A DNA stretch of 33,406 nt from an uncultured Bacteroidales bacterium (GCA_946613135.1 CAMOFI010000010.1:1-33406), one strand, 5' to 3'; numbered from the stretch's first letter, positions 18,509-27,955 are shown. Notes: generated by a model not told the origin, from the sequence alone. Program-made: numbers and translations.

Positions 18509-19075
18509 CTATTTGCGTTTTTCAATCTCTGAAACAATTGCATTCGAGATGTCGTGAATATCTCCAAAGCCATTGACTTTAACAAGCATGCCTTTGTTTT
18601 CGTAGTATGCGGCAACTGGGAGAGTCTTGGCTTCGTATTCTTTCAGCCGGTTCTTGATAGTCTCTTCGTTGTCGTCGCTGCGTCCTGACGTTTTAGCACG
18701 TTCCAACATACGACGTATGAGCTCCTCACGCGGAACATCCAGACTAACCATACATGTCAGCTTGCGACCGTGTTTGGTCAGCAGTTTGTCGAGAGTCTCG
18801 GCCTGAGCCACGTTGCGCGGAAATCCGTCGAAAAGAATTCCTTGGGTGTCCTTGGCGATGGCGTTGTCTATCATTTCGACAACGATGTCGTCGCTCACGA
18901 GGTTTCCGGAGTCCATAATACTCTTGATGCGTTTGCCCAATTCCGTCTGGTCGGCAATCTCTTTGCGGAGAAGGTCGCCAGTGGATATATGGTTGAGCTT
19001 GTATTTCTCTACAAGCAGGTCGCTCTGTGTGCCTTTACCGGCACCAGGAGCTCCGAACAATACTATATTTAACAT
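18509..19075 (-). CDS. adk: Adenylate kinase
   Basis: 188 aa; MLNIVLFGAPGAGKGTQSDLLVEKYKLNHISTGDLLR; GILFDGFPRNVAQAE. Confidence 0.96.
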   Translation of the reverse strand: MLNIVLFGAPGAGKGTQSDLLVEKYKLNHISTGDLLRKEIADQTELGKRIKSIMDSGNLVSDDIVVEMIDNAIAKDTQGILFDGFPRNVAQAETLDKLLTKHGRKLTCMVSLDVPREELIRRMLERAKTSGRSDDNEETIKNRLKEYEAKTLPVAAYYENKGMLVKVNGFGDIHDISNAIVSEIEKRK

Positions 19076-19113
19076 CTTTATACAGATTTTTTTTGAATAA
19101 TGTTCTTGTAATT

Positions 19114-20010
19114 TTATTTAACAGAAACAATTTCAATGTCGAAGACAAGCGGGCTGTTGGCAGGTATAATTCCCAAATCTTTTGGGCCATAGGCAAGGGC
19201 AGAGGGAATGACAAGAGTGAGTTTGCTGCCTGCAGGCTGGTTGATGACACCTTTTTCCCATCCGCGAATAAGCGACATCTCGCCTACACGGTAGCTCAGT
19301 GGCTCATAGGGACGGTTGCTGTCGTAAATGTTGTTTTCTTTGGCAACACTTTCAAGGCTGGTGTCGAACACTTTGCCGTCGAGCAAGCGACCAGTGTAGT
19401 TGATGGCCACATTACGTCCGATTTCGACTTTGGGTCCATTGCCTTTTTTGTTGACTACGACATAGAGTCCTTCGTCGTCGGCAGTCGCTTTATAGCCTTT
19501 GTCTGCAACATATTTAGCCAGAATCTCTTTTTCTGCTTCGCGCATCTGTTCCATGTTGTCCATGTAGTTTTTGCGTTCCTGAGCTATCTCTTCCTGTGAA
19601 ATAATGTCGGTAAGGTTGATCTCATATACAAGTTTCATGCCTTGTCCGGACTGATAGAAGTCGGGGAACTGGAAACCATACTTGGTGAGCGAGTCGGCCT
19701 CGATTTCGAAAATGGCCTTATCGCCTATGTGCATCATCATCAGTCCCTCGGGAAGGTCGCCAGGAAAGAGCGGGTCGCTGGCCATAAGTATACGGTCAGG
19801 TGTGTCGACACGACCCAGTATTGAGTCGTTCAGTCGCACTACACATGTGCCAACCAGAACATCGTTCTGCTCAACTTTTTGGGCACCTTTGTTTGTTTCC
19901 AAGAATTTATACCTCAAGCCGTTTTTGGTGGTCTTGAATCCGTCGCCGCAGCTTGTCATGACTGACGTGCATACAGCCAATGCAGCGAATAATTTTAAAA
20001 ATTTTTTCAT
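19114..20010 (-). CDS. FKBP-type peptidyl-prolyl isomerase, putative lipoprotein
   Basis: 298 aa; signal ending MTSC; FKBP C-terminus VAINYTGRLLDGKVFDTS...IRGWEKGV...LVIPSALAYG...PLVFDIEIVSV. Confidence 0.92.
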   Translation of the reverse strand: MKKFLKLFAALAVCTSVMTSCGDGFKTTKNGLRYKFLETNKGAQKVEQNDVLVGTCVVRLNDSILGRVDTPDRILMASDPLFPGDLPEGLMMMHIGDKAIFEIEADSLTKYGFQFPDFYQSGQGMKLVYEINLTDIISQEEIAQERKNYMDNMEQMREAEKEILAKYVADKGYKATADDEGLYVVVNKKGNGPKVEIGRNVAINYTGRLLDGKVFDTSLESVAKENNIYDSNRPYEPLSYRVGEMSLIRGWEKGVINQPAGSKLTLVIPSALAYGPKDLGIIPANSPLVFDIEIVSVK

Positions 20011-20072
20011 TTTGGTTTAATGTTTTTATGTTTTTTTTGATATTTCAGTGATTGGTTGAAAATGATTTATGA

Positions 20073-20591
20073 CTATTTATTGTTTGGTTTCTGAACAAAT
20101 ACGTCAACGACCAATATGGCGCTTTGAGGTATGCGGTTGCCGTCGCCTCCGATTCCGTATGCCAGGTTTGACGGGAGAATCAGTTTGGCATGGCTGCCAT
20201 AGCGGAGAGTCAATACCGCCTGGTCAAGTCCTATCATATCGCGTCGCCGTCCGGCCATGTAGTTTTCTTCTATTTCACTATATATTGTCTTGCCGTTGAT
20301 TGCTTCGACGCTGTATTTTACACACACGCTGTCTTCAAATTCCACATGAGGTCCCGTTCCTGATTGGTATTCCCATATTCGTACGCCCTCGGGCAGTTTT
20401 TGCATGGGCCATCCTCGCCGAGATATATATTCGTCTATTGCGGTCTCCTCAGACTGTGCAATGGTCCTGTTAGCATTGATCATGTGTTCCTTGATGTCGG
20501 TTTTGGCTGTCTGGGCCGGACCAACGATAGGCGGGTCGTTATGGCAAGCCGTCAACAATGATAGTGTTAATATAAGAAATGCTGATCTCAT
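20073..20591 (-). CDS. FKBP-type peptidyl-prolyl isomerase, short lipoprotein (GldI-like)
   Basis: 172 aa; signal LLTAC; FEDSVCVKYSVEAINGKTIYS...LILPSNLAYG...AILVVDVFV. Confidence 0.85.
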   Translation of the reverse strand: MRSAFLILTLSLLTACHNDPPIVGPAQTAKTDIKEHMINANRTIAQSEETAIDEYISRRGWPMQKLPEGVRIWEYQSGTGPHVEFEDSVCVKYSVEAINGKTIYSEIEENYMAGRRRDMIGLDQAVLTLRYGSHAKLILPSNLAYGIGGDGNRIPQSAILVVDVFVQKPNNK

Positions 20592-21640
20592 TGCTGTGCT
20601 GTGTTGTTAGACAGTTCTGCAAGCATATTTTTTTCAAGGACATTCAACGTCGTATTGAAATCGAAGGGCGATGTGGCTCCACTGGCTTGAGTATGGCCAC
20701 CGCCGCCAAAGTATTTTTTTGCAAATACATTGACATCGAATGTATATTTCGACCTGAACGACAGCCGGACTTTCCCGTCGGTCTCTTTTACCATGGCTCC
20801 TACGTTGATGGGCTGCATCATCAGAGTGTAGTTCACAAGACCTTCAAGATCTTCGGCAGTTCCGTCAAACCTGGCAAGGTCGGCCGCATCAATGTAGATA
20901 TATGCAAAACCAACCTCCGGAAAAATTTTAAGACGATTGGAAAGGAGGAACGCAAGAATCTCCATTTTCCGTATGCTGTAGTTGTTGAATGTGCGGTTGT
21001 GGACTTCGGCAGCGTTGATGGGGTGTTTCATAAGGGCTGCTGTTGCCTCGTAAAGGGATGAGTCCTCGTTGGCGTAAGCAAAACATCCAGTATCGGTATT
21101 TATGCCATGAAACAGGCATCGCGCTGTGTCGATATTTATCGAACTGTCGCCAATTGTCTGAACAAAAATCCAATACAGTAGTTCGCAAGTGGACGACAGG
21201 TCTGGAACCGAGATAGTGACATGAAACATTTCAGTGTCAGGATTGTGGTGGTGGTCCACAAGCATCTTTTGCGCTCCAGCTGCCTTCAGTGCATTGTCGA
21301 GAGGTGATATGCGAGCGCTGTTGTTGAAATCAACTCCTATAATCAAGTCGGCACCATGAATACGTTTCTCGCATTCTGACATTGAATCTACGGCATTGAC
21401 AATCACATTCGCTGCCGGCAGGTATGTCGAATCGAGAGGAGCGGGGTGGGGGAGCAGTACAGATATTGTAGGAACAGAAACGCCTGCATAAAACGATGTC
21501 TGCAACCAGTTGTATAGTCCAAGAGCAGAACCGACTGCATCGCCATCGGGATTCATGTGCGATATAATCACAATGTTTTTGGCTTTGCCAAGATTTTTTG
21601 CAAAGCGTTCAATTAGCTCATTATCAATATTAAGAGGCAT
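20588..21640 (-). CDS. DHH/DHHA1 phosphoesterase (nanoRNase/pAp phosphatase, NrnA-like)
   Basis: 350 aa; IVIISHMNPDGDAVGSALGL, GVDFNNSARIS, LVDHHHNPD, C-terminal GGGGHTQASGA. Confidence 0.93.
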   Translation of the reverse strand: MPLNIDNELIERFAKNLGKAKNIVIISHMNPDGDAVGSALGLYNWLQTSFYAGVSVPTISVLLPHPAPLDSTYLPAANVIVNAVDSMSECEKRIHGADLIIGVDFNNSARISPLDNALKAAGAQKMLVDHHHNPDTEMFHVTISVPDLSSTCELLYWIFVQTIGDSSINIDTARCLFHGINTDTGCFAYANEDSSLYEATAALMKHPINAAEVHNRTFNNYSIRKMEILAFLLSNRLKIFPEVGFAYIYIDAADLARFDGTAEDLEGLVNYTLMMQPINVGAMVKETDGKVRLSFRSKYTFDVNVFAKKYFGGGGHTQASGATSPFDFNTTLNVLEKNMLAELSNNTAQQ

Positions 21641-21664
21641 TTATTCTATCTGTTCTGGATTTTG

Positions 21665-21672
21665 CAAAGATA
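21665..21672 (-). promoter_or_regulatory. Candidate -7 element for the DHH-FKBP genes
   Basis: TATCTTTG on the minus strand, 24 nt upstream of the start at 21640; no clear -33. Confidence 0.45.
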
Positions 21673-21775
21673 TACATTATTTTTAATACGTATATACTTA
21701 ATAATTAAACGGAGTTGTGTTTTTTCAGATTCGTATGCTATATAGACAGACTGAATAGTGAATGACCCATTTCAT

Positions 21776-22948
21776 TTACCATGCCATCCCTTTTGAAACC
21801 ATCCAGGCTTGGGCTTCTTTGTTGCCTAATTTGGCAGCTTTTTTGTAGCTTGATGTCTCACGAGCCGAGTTGCCTTGCTTGGCATAAAGCTTTGCTATCA
21901 GGCAGTATGTTTCGTGGTCGCGGTCGTTGATAGCCACAGCTTTTTGGTAGTTGCGCAAAGCTTTCACATAATCTCCCTTGTCGGTATACACTTTTCCGAG
22001 ACACTTGTATGAGTCTACATCCTTTGGGTTGATGCGAGTGGCTTTTTGGTGATATGCCACAGCTTCGTCATAATTGCCTTTGTGTGCATATACAGAACCG
22101 AGCCTGTTGTATGCTGGCAGGTAAGTGCTGTCGAGCGAAAGTATTGTTTCGTAGCATTGTATGGCACGCTTGTCGTCGCCACGCTGCATGTATGCAATGC
22201 CAAGTCTGTAGTATAGTTTGATGGATTTGTTGTCGCGTTGCAGACCTTTTCGCAGATGCGAAATAGCAGTCTCGTAATTGTTTCGCTGGCTGTACATGAC
22301 ACCAAGATTGTAATAGGCGTCGACATTGTCCGGGTCGTTGGCCAGTGTTTTGCGGAATTGGGCCAAGGCATCATTGTCGTTGCCTCTATTGTAGTATATC
22401 ACACCAAGTGTATTTGTGACCTGTGGCAATTTCGGGTCGATTTCCAATGCCCGTTTAGCCCAATTCAATGCATTGGTATAGTTTTTTTTGTAGTTGTATA
22501 TCAGTGCCATGCTGCAGTAGTTTGACGCCGACTGCGGATCCAGCTCGATGGCACGCTCGCAAAGGTGTTCAAGGGCATCGATACCAGAAAAGTGTCCACT
22601 TTTGGAGCCTTCATAGTCATCGTTTTCGATGTAGCATCTGACAAGGTATTCGTATGCATCGGCGAGTGTGTCGCTGAGAGATATGGCTTGGTTTAGAGCG
22701 GTTGCAGCATCGTCGAGATGGTTGCGACGATGCTGCAACTTGCCGATCAAGAGTAAAGGCATGGCATTGTCGGGTTCAGATTCGGAAGCGAGTCTGTAAT
22801 ATTCCAATGCACGTTCTTGTAGTCCAAGTTTTTCGGCATTCATGCCGCTGGCCAGGTTGTCGTTGGTCTGGCATACGGCCGAGTGGACAATCAGCAATGA
22901 TGCTGTCAAGATGATAAGTTTCCGTTTCAAAGTATGATATGTTGACAT
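21776..22948 (-). CDS. Tetratricopeptide-repeat protein
   Basis: 390 aa; signal peptide and many TPR units (e.g. LPQVTNTLGVIYYNRGNDNDALAQFRKTLANDPDNVDAYYNLGVMYSQRNNYETAI). Confidence 0.93.
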   Translation of the reverse strand: MSTYHTLKRKLIILTASLLIVHSAVCQTNDNLASGMNAEKLGLQERALEYYRLASESEPDNAMPLLLIGKLQHRRNHLDDAATALNQAISLSDTLADAYEYLVRCYIENDDYEGSKSGHFSGIDALEHLCERAIELDPQSASNYCSMALIYNYKKNYTNALNWAKRALEIDPKLPQVTNTLGVIYYNRGNDNDALAQFRKTLANDPDNVDAYYNLGVMYSQRNNYETAISHLRKGLQRDNKSIKLYYRLGIAYMQRGDDKRAIQCYETILSLDSTYLPAYNRLGSVYAHKGNYDEAVAYHQKATRINPKDVDSYKCLGKVYTDKGDYVKALRNYQKAVAINDRDHETYCLIAKLYAKQGNSARETSSYKKAAKLGNKEAQAWMVSKGMAW

Positions 22949-22966
22949 TTGAATTATAATTAAGAA

Positions 22967-25075
22967 TCAACTAATTTTGCCCCAAGATATTCTGCTTTTG
23001 TTTTCTTGAAGGTGGTGTTTCAGGCATGCGTTGCTGATGTCTGTGAGTTCAGGGTCTTTGTCGAGAATTTCCTCGACAGTTTCGCGAGCGGCCCTCACTA
23101 TAGGTTCGTCGTCGACAATGTCGGCCAGCTTCAATGCCAGGATACCGCTTTGTCGCAGTCCCTGCAGGTCGCCAGGTCCGCGAAGCCGCAGGTCGGTTTC
23201 GGCGATTCTGAACCCGTCTGTGGTTTCCACCATTGTCCTTATGCGTTCACGCGCAGTGCCTTGCAGGTTGTCCTTAGTCATGAGTATACAGTATGACTGG
23301 TCGGCTCCGCGACCCACACGTCCACGCAACTGATGGAGTTGCGAGAGGCCAAACCGTTCGGCATTCTCGATGACCATCACCGTGGCGTTCGGCACATCGA
23401 CACCGACCTCTATAACTGTAGTGCTGACCATGATTTGGGTCTCGCCACGTTTGAAACGGCCCATCTCATAGTCTTTTGCTTCGGCATCCATCCTGCCGTG
23501 GACTATGCTTATTTGGTATTCGGGCAAAGGAAATTCGCGTGCGATACTTTCGTAGCCGTCCATCAGATCTTTGAGGTCCAGACTTTCGGATTCTTCAATG
23601 AGGGGGTATACTATATATATTTGCCGACCTTTTTTTATTTCGCTTTTGATGAATCCGAACACTTTCAGACGCTGTTGGTCGGTACAATGAAGTGTTTTTA
23701 CAGCCTTGCGTCCGGGAGGCAGTTCGTCGATAATGGAGCAGTCAAGGTCGCCATATATGGTCATGGCCAGAGTGCGAGGAATGGGTGTCGCTGTCATAAC
23801 AAGGACATGGGGCGGCTGAATGCTTTTGCTCCACAGTTTGGACCGTTGTTCGACGCCAAACCTGTGCTGTTCGTCAATCACTGCAAAACCCAGATTTTTG
23901 AAAACGACATCCTTTTCAATTAATGCGTGTGTGCCAATAAGTATGTCGATCTCACCATTTGCCAGCTGTCGCTTTATCATGCGCTTTGCTGCGGTTTTTG
24001 TAGAGCCTGTAATCAGTTCGACCGAAACGCCGACACCTTCAAGCATCTTGCTGATATTCAGATAATGCTGAGTGGCAAGAATTTCCGTTGGAGCCATCAT
24101 GCAGGCTTGGCATCCATTGTCGACAGCTATAAGCATGGAAAGCAACGCCACAAGCGTCTTGCCGCTTCCTACATCGCCTTGCAGCAGCCGGTTCATCTGA
24201 TGCCCTGACTTCATGTCGGCACGTATCTCTTTGACTACACGTTTTTGGGCACCGGTGAGATCGAAATCCAATTTCTCGCTATAGAATCGGTTGAATTTCT
24301 CGCCCACAACAGGGAAAACATAACCTTTTGACCGTTTGTGACGCTCACGTTTGGAATACTGGTAGTCGAGTTGGAGGAAAAACAGTTCTTCGAATTTCAT
24401 GCGTTGCATCGAGAGGGCTATATCGTGCGGGCGTACAGGATAGTGTATCACCTCGATGGCATTGCCACGCGAGGGCAACTTGTATTTTTGCAGCACTGAA
24501 ACAGGAAGCGTTTCAGGAATCTTGTCCTGCGCCATTCTGAGCAGCTGCTCTGTAAGACGGGCTATGCCTTTGGAGTGCAGCCCTTTGGCTTTCAGCTTTT
24601 CGGTCGACGAATATATGGGGATATATTTGCGGTTTGATTCGTTGTCTTTGTCAGCCCTCTCGATGTCGGGATGAGCGATGTTTATTCTGTCGTTGAATAC
24701 CGTCGGTTTGCCCATCACTGTATACACAACGTCTGGTTTCAGAGAGTCTTTGATCCACTTGATGCCTTGAAACCATACAAGTTCCAACTGGCCTGAGGCA
24801 TCGCGTAGCTGGGCTGTGAGGCGCATGGATTTGCCTACACCGATGGTGTGCATATCATGGATTGTTCCCTTTAGGACTACATAAGGCTCGTTGATGTCGA
24901 GTTCAGCTATAGAGCTCACTTTCGAGCAATCGACATAGCGGTACGGAAAATATTCGAGCAAATCGCCATACGTGCTTATGTCAAGCTCGCGACGTAGCAA
25001 ATCGGCCTTTGCGGGCCCAACTCCTTTCAGGAATTCTATTGGTGTATCGATGAAGAGCAAAGCGGAATATGTCAA
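22967..25075 (-). CDS. recG: ATP-dependent DNA helicase RecG
   Basis: 702 aa; LKGVGPAKADLLRRE, LLQGDVGSGKTLVALL, IDEQHRFGVEQR, MTATPIPRTLAMTIYGDLD, QLRGRVGRG. Confidence 0.97.
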   Translation of the reverse strand: MTYSALLFIDTPIEFLKGVGPAKADLLRRELDISTYGDLLEYFPYRYVDCSKVSSIAELDINEPYVVLKGTIHDMHTIGVGKSMRLTAQLRDASGQLELVWFQGIKWIKDSLKPDVVYTVMGKPTVFNDRINIAHPDIERADKDNESNRKYIPIYSSTEKLKAKGLHSKGIARLTEQLLRMAQDKIPETLPVSVLQKYKLPSRGNAIEVIHYPVRPHDIALSMQRMKFEELFFLQLDYQYSKRERHKRSKGYVFPVVGEKFNRFYSEKLDFDLTGAQKRVVKEIRADMKSGHQMNRLLQGDVGSGKTLVALLSMLIAVDNGCQACMMAPTEILATQHYLNISKMLEGVGVSVELITGSTKTAAKRMIKRQLANGEIDILIGTHALIEKDVVFKNLGFAVIDEQHRFGVEQRSKLWSKSIQPPHVLVMTATPIPRTLAMTIYGDLDCSIIDELPPGRKAVKTLHCTDQQRLKVFGFIKSEIKKGRQIYIVYPLIEESESLDLKDLMDGYESIAREFPLPEYQISIVHGRMDAEAKDYEMGRFKRGETQIMVSTTVIEVGVDVPNATVMVIENAERFGLSQLHQLRGRVGRGADQSYCILMTKDNLQGTARERIRTMVETTDGFRIAETDLRLRGPGDLQGLRQSGILALKLADIVDDEPIVRAARETVEEILDKDPELTDISNACLKHHLQENKSRISWGKIS

Positions 25076-25512
25076 ACAATATACATTGAAACATCTTTGC
25101 CAAAAGAGGCCAGCTCGCGAATCATCGTCGAACTGATAGCAGCATATTGAGGGTCGGCAAAAAGCATTACCGTCTCGATGTCTGGAGCTATAATGCGATT
25201 GATATCGGCAATGCGGCGTTCATATTCGAAATCTGTAGTGTCCCTCACTCCTCGCAAGATGAAAGCCGCTTGTTTGGCGCGACAGAAATCGGTTGTCAGG
25301 CAGTCGTAGCTTTCCACTTCCACTTGTGGCATATCAAGCAAGGCGTGGCGTATACGTTCCAGTCGAGCGTCCAGCGCGAAAAATGGCTTTTTCTGCTGAT
25401 TGATGCCAACAGCGACAATGATTCTGTCGAACAGAGGCAATGCTTTCTTGAGCAGTGCCTTATGACCGATTGTCATTGGGTCGAACGATCCGGGGAAAAC
25501 AGCAGTTCTCAT
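25072..25512 (-). CDS. coaD: Phosphopantetheine adenylyltransferase
   Basis: 146 aa; AVFPGSFDPMTIGHKALLKKAL, RGVRDTTDFEYERRIADINR, ISSTMIRELASFG. Confidence 0.97.
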   Translation of the reverse strand: MRTAVFPGSFDPMTIGHKALLKKALPLFDRIIVAVGINQQKKPFFALDARLERIRHALLDMPQVEVESYDCLTTDFCRAKQAAFILRGVRDTTDFEYERRIADINRIIAPDIETVMLFADPQYAAISSTMIRELASFGKDVSMYIV

Positions 25513-26243
25513 CTTCTGTATTTTTTTGATTTGCTTTTTTTGTGTGCGTATTTTTTATGTCCGTCGTCGCCAAACACATATAGCAACCGCATCATCACCG
25601 ATGAGTTGTAGCAGTTGTTGGACCATGTGCTGACATCGCCCTCCACAGCCGAAAGATGTTCGGTGAAATACCAGTTTCTCTTGACAGGAAAGATAGAATG
25701 CTGATAGCGAAAATTAAGCGTCAGCCCTTTCCATACGGCAAAGCGGAGGTCGATAGCGAAAGCAAGGTCGTTTTTGAGGAACGACAAGTCGCTTGTATCA
25801 GGTTCGAAGTAGCTTGGACTGTAAAACATAAGTCCATGAGGCTGTTTTACAAGCCTGCTGTATACCAAGCCGCCTCCAATGGTTATCCCGCCATAGGGAT
25901 CGGTAAAGTGGAGTGTTAATGGTATGTCCACATATTCCATAGTGAAGTCTATCAGGCTATAAGGGTCGTTGGTGTTGTTGAATGCGCCACGTTGCGAATA
26001 ATCAGCCTCTACCGACATGCTCCACATATTGTCGCTCGTAAGAGATAGCATGGCACCCACTCCGGCGGTAATTCCCCATTTGTCGAAACCTCTCAATTCG
26101 TCGCCCCTTATCTGTGACGCCGTGGCACCAAAAGCAGGGTAAGCCCTGAACACCTGTCGGTTGCGTCTGCGTTGGGCCTGTACATCACTTGAATGGAATA
26201 GAACGACGAACGCTATTGCCGCTACTATAATTCTGTATCTCAT
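25509..26243 (-). CDS. Outer-membrane beta-barrel protein (PorT-like)
   Basis: 244 aa; signal ending VQAQ, alternating beta-strand pattern, very basic C-terminal tail KKYAHKKSKSKKYRR. Confidence 0.7.
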   Translation of the reverse strand: MRYRIIVAAIAFVVLFHSSDVQAQRRRNRQVFRAYPAFGATASQIRGDELRGFDKWGITAGVGAMLSLTSDNMWSMSVEADYSQRGAFNNTNDPYSLIDFTMEYVDIPLTLHFTDPYGGITIGGGLVYSRLVKQPHGLMFYSPSYFEPDTSDLSFLKNDLAFAIDLRFAVWKGLTLNFRYQHSIFPVKRNWYFTEHLSAVEGDVSTWSNNCYNSSVMMRLLYVFGDDGHKKYAHKKSKSKKYRR

Positions 26244-26335
26244 GTGCTTTTACAATTCTTTTTTTCTTATTATTATACATTGAATGTATGTAACGTCAGT
26301 GTTGAAAAAAAATTGTTTCGAAAAATACTCTTTCC

Positions 26336-26356
26336 AAAAAAAACGAGTAATTTTGC
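26336..26356 (+). promoter_or_regulatory. Candidate promoter module for dnaB
   Basis: AAAAAAAACGAGTAATTTTGC contains TAATTTTG (TAnnTTTG); almost the same 21-mer lies before the DUF3276 gene. Confidence 0.5.
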
Positions 26357-26359
26357 ATT

Positions 26360-27913
26360 ATGGATACACAGCAGAAAAATATCGCAAAGAAAAAAGAAAG
26401 AATCACTTACGAGAAAGCTTTTGCGCTCAACGGCAAAACACCTCCGCAAGCCGTCGAACTTGAAGAGGCTGTTTTGGGTGCACTCATGATTGACCAGAAT
26501 GCACTCAACAACACAATACAGATGCTGCGAGTAGAATATTTCTACCGCCCGGAAAACCAGAATATATTCAAGGCAATACTTACACTGTTCGAGCAGTCCA
26601 AGCCAGTCGACTTGTTTACCGTTACGCAACAGCTCCTGAAAGACGGAATGCTTGAGAGCGTCGGCGGTGCAATGTATCTCTCTCAACTTACCAACCGTGT
26701 TGTCTCGGGTGCCCACGTCGAATACCACTCGCGCATCATTGCAGAAAAATACATTCTGCGTGAGTTGATTAGGGTATGCACCGAGACACTTACTGAGGCC
26801 TACGACGACACTTCGGACCCTCTCGACCTTCTCGACAAAACCGAGCGTACACTGATGGAAATCGACGAGAAGAATTTCCATACCGAATACCACAACATGC
26901 AGGATGTGTTGAAGAAGGCATTCGACCAGATAGAGATAGCCCAAAGCAACGATAGTTCGTATAGTGGCATCCCTACGGGGTTTGTCGAGCTGGACAGGAT
27001 GACCGCGGGATTCCAACCTGGAACTCTCATCATCCTCGCCGCCCGTCCGGCCATGGGAAAGACTGCTTTTGCACTGACCATGGCACGCAACATCGCTGTC
27101 GACATGAAAAAGCCTATTGCATTCTTCTCGCTCGAAATGACAGCCGTAGAGCTTGTTATGCGACTCATAAGCAGCGAGTCGGGCATTTCGGGCGACAAAC
27201 TGAAAAAAGGCGAAAAACTGCCTGACGAAGACAAAAACCAGCTATACTCCCGTTCGCAGACTTTGACAGAGGCCCCTATATATATTGACGACACACCCCA
27301 ACTGTCGATATTTGAGCTTAGAGCCAAATGTCGCCGCCTGAAGCAACAGCACAATATAGAAATGGTCTTTATTGACTATCTGCAACTAATGCAGGCTGGC
27401 GGCGAACAGTCGAGAAATGGTAACCGAGAGCAGGAAATCAGCCTTATTTCGCGCCAACTCAAGGCTCTCTCGAAAGAGCTTGAGCTGCCGGTGATAGCGC
27501 TCTCACAGCTTTCGCGTGCGGTGGAGACACGAGGAGGTACAAAAAAACCTCAGCTTTCAGACCTCCGCGAGTCGGGTGCAATCGAACAGGATGCAGACAT
27601 CGTCATGTTCATCTATCGTCCTGAATACTACCAAATCTACGAAGACACCAATGGCTCTACACTAGGTATGGCAGACATTATACTGGCCAAGCACCGTAGC
27701 GGCGAGACAGGCGAGGTGAGACTCAAGTTTGTCAAGCAGTTTGCCAAATTCGAGAACCGCGATAATTTCAACGAGTTCAACATGTCTTCCGGCCTGTCGC
27801 CCAACACATCGTTCGACAGCATGGGGCAACAAGGCAAATCAGTCATTTTTGAATCGAAAATGAACCAGGATGTGGACCCTGAAGCCAACAGGGAAAACGA
27901 AGGCATGTTCTGA
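26360..27913 (+). CDS. dnaB: Replicative DNA helicase DnaB
   Basis: 517 aa; PPQAVELEEAVLGALMID, LIILAARPAMGKTAFALTMARNIA, DYLQLM, QLSRAVETR, SDLRESGAIEQDADIVMFIYR. Confidence 0.97.
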   Translation: MDTQQKNIAKKKERITYEKAFALNGKTPPQAVELEEAVLGALMIDQNALNNTIQMLRVEYFYRPENQNIFKAILTLFEQSKPVDLFTVTQQLLKDGMLESVGGAMYLSQLTNRVVSGAHVEYHSRIIAEKYILRELIRVCTETLTEAYDDTSDPLDLLDKTERTLMEIDEKNFHTEYHNMQDVLKKAFDQIEIAQSNDSSYSGIPTGFVELDRMTAGFQPGTLIILAARPAMGKTAFALTMARNIAVDMKKPIAFFSLEMTAVELVMRLISSESGISGDKLKKGEKLPDEDKNQLYSRSQTLTEAPIYIDDTPQLSIFELRAKCRRLKQQHNIEMVFIDYLQLMQAGGEQSRNGNREQEISLISRQLKALSKELELPVIALSQLSRAVETRGGTKKPQLSDLRESGAIEQDADIVMFIYRPEYYQIYEDTNGSTLGMADIILAKHRSGETGEVRLKFVKQFAKFENRDNFNEFNMSSGLSPNTSFDSMGQQGKSVIFESKMNQDVDPEANRENEGMF

Positions 27914-27955
27914 TATCACGACAGCGGATAGAAACGCACTGATACAACTTTATTT

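Noticed and set aside
26273-27016. 247-aa minus-strand ORF antisense to dnaB
   Set aside because: Covers conserved dnaB codons; no recognisable protein features.
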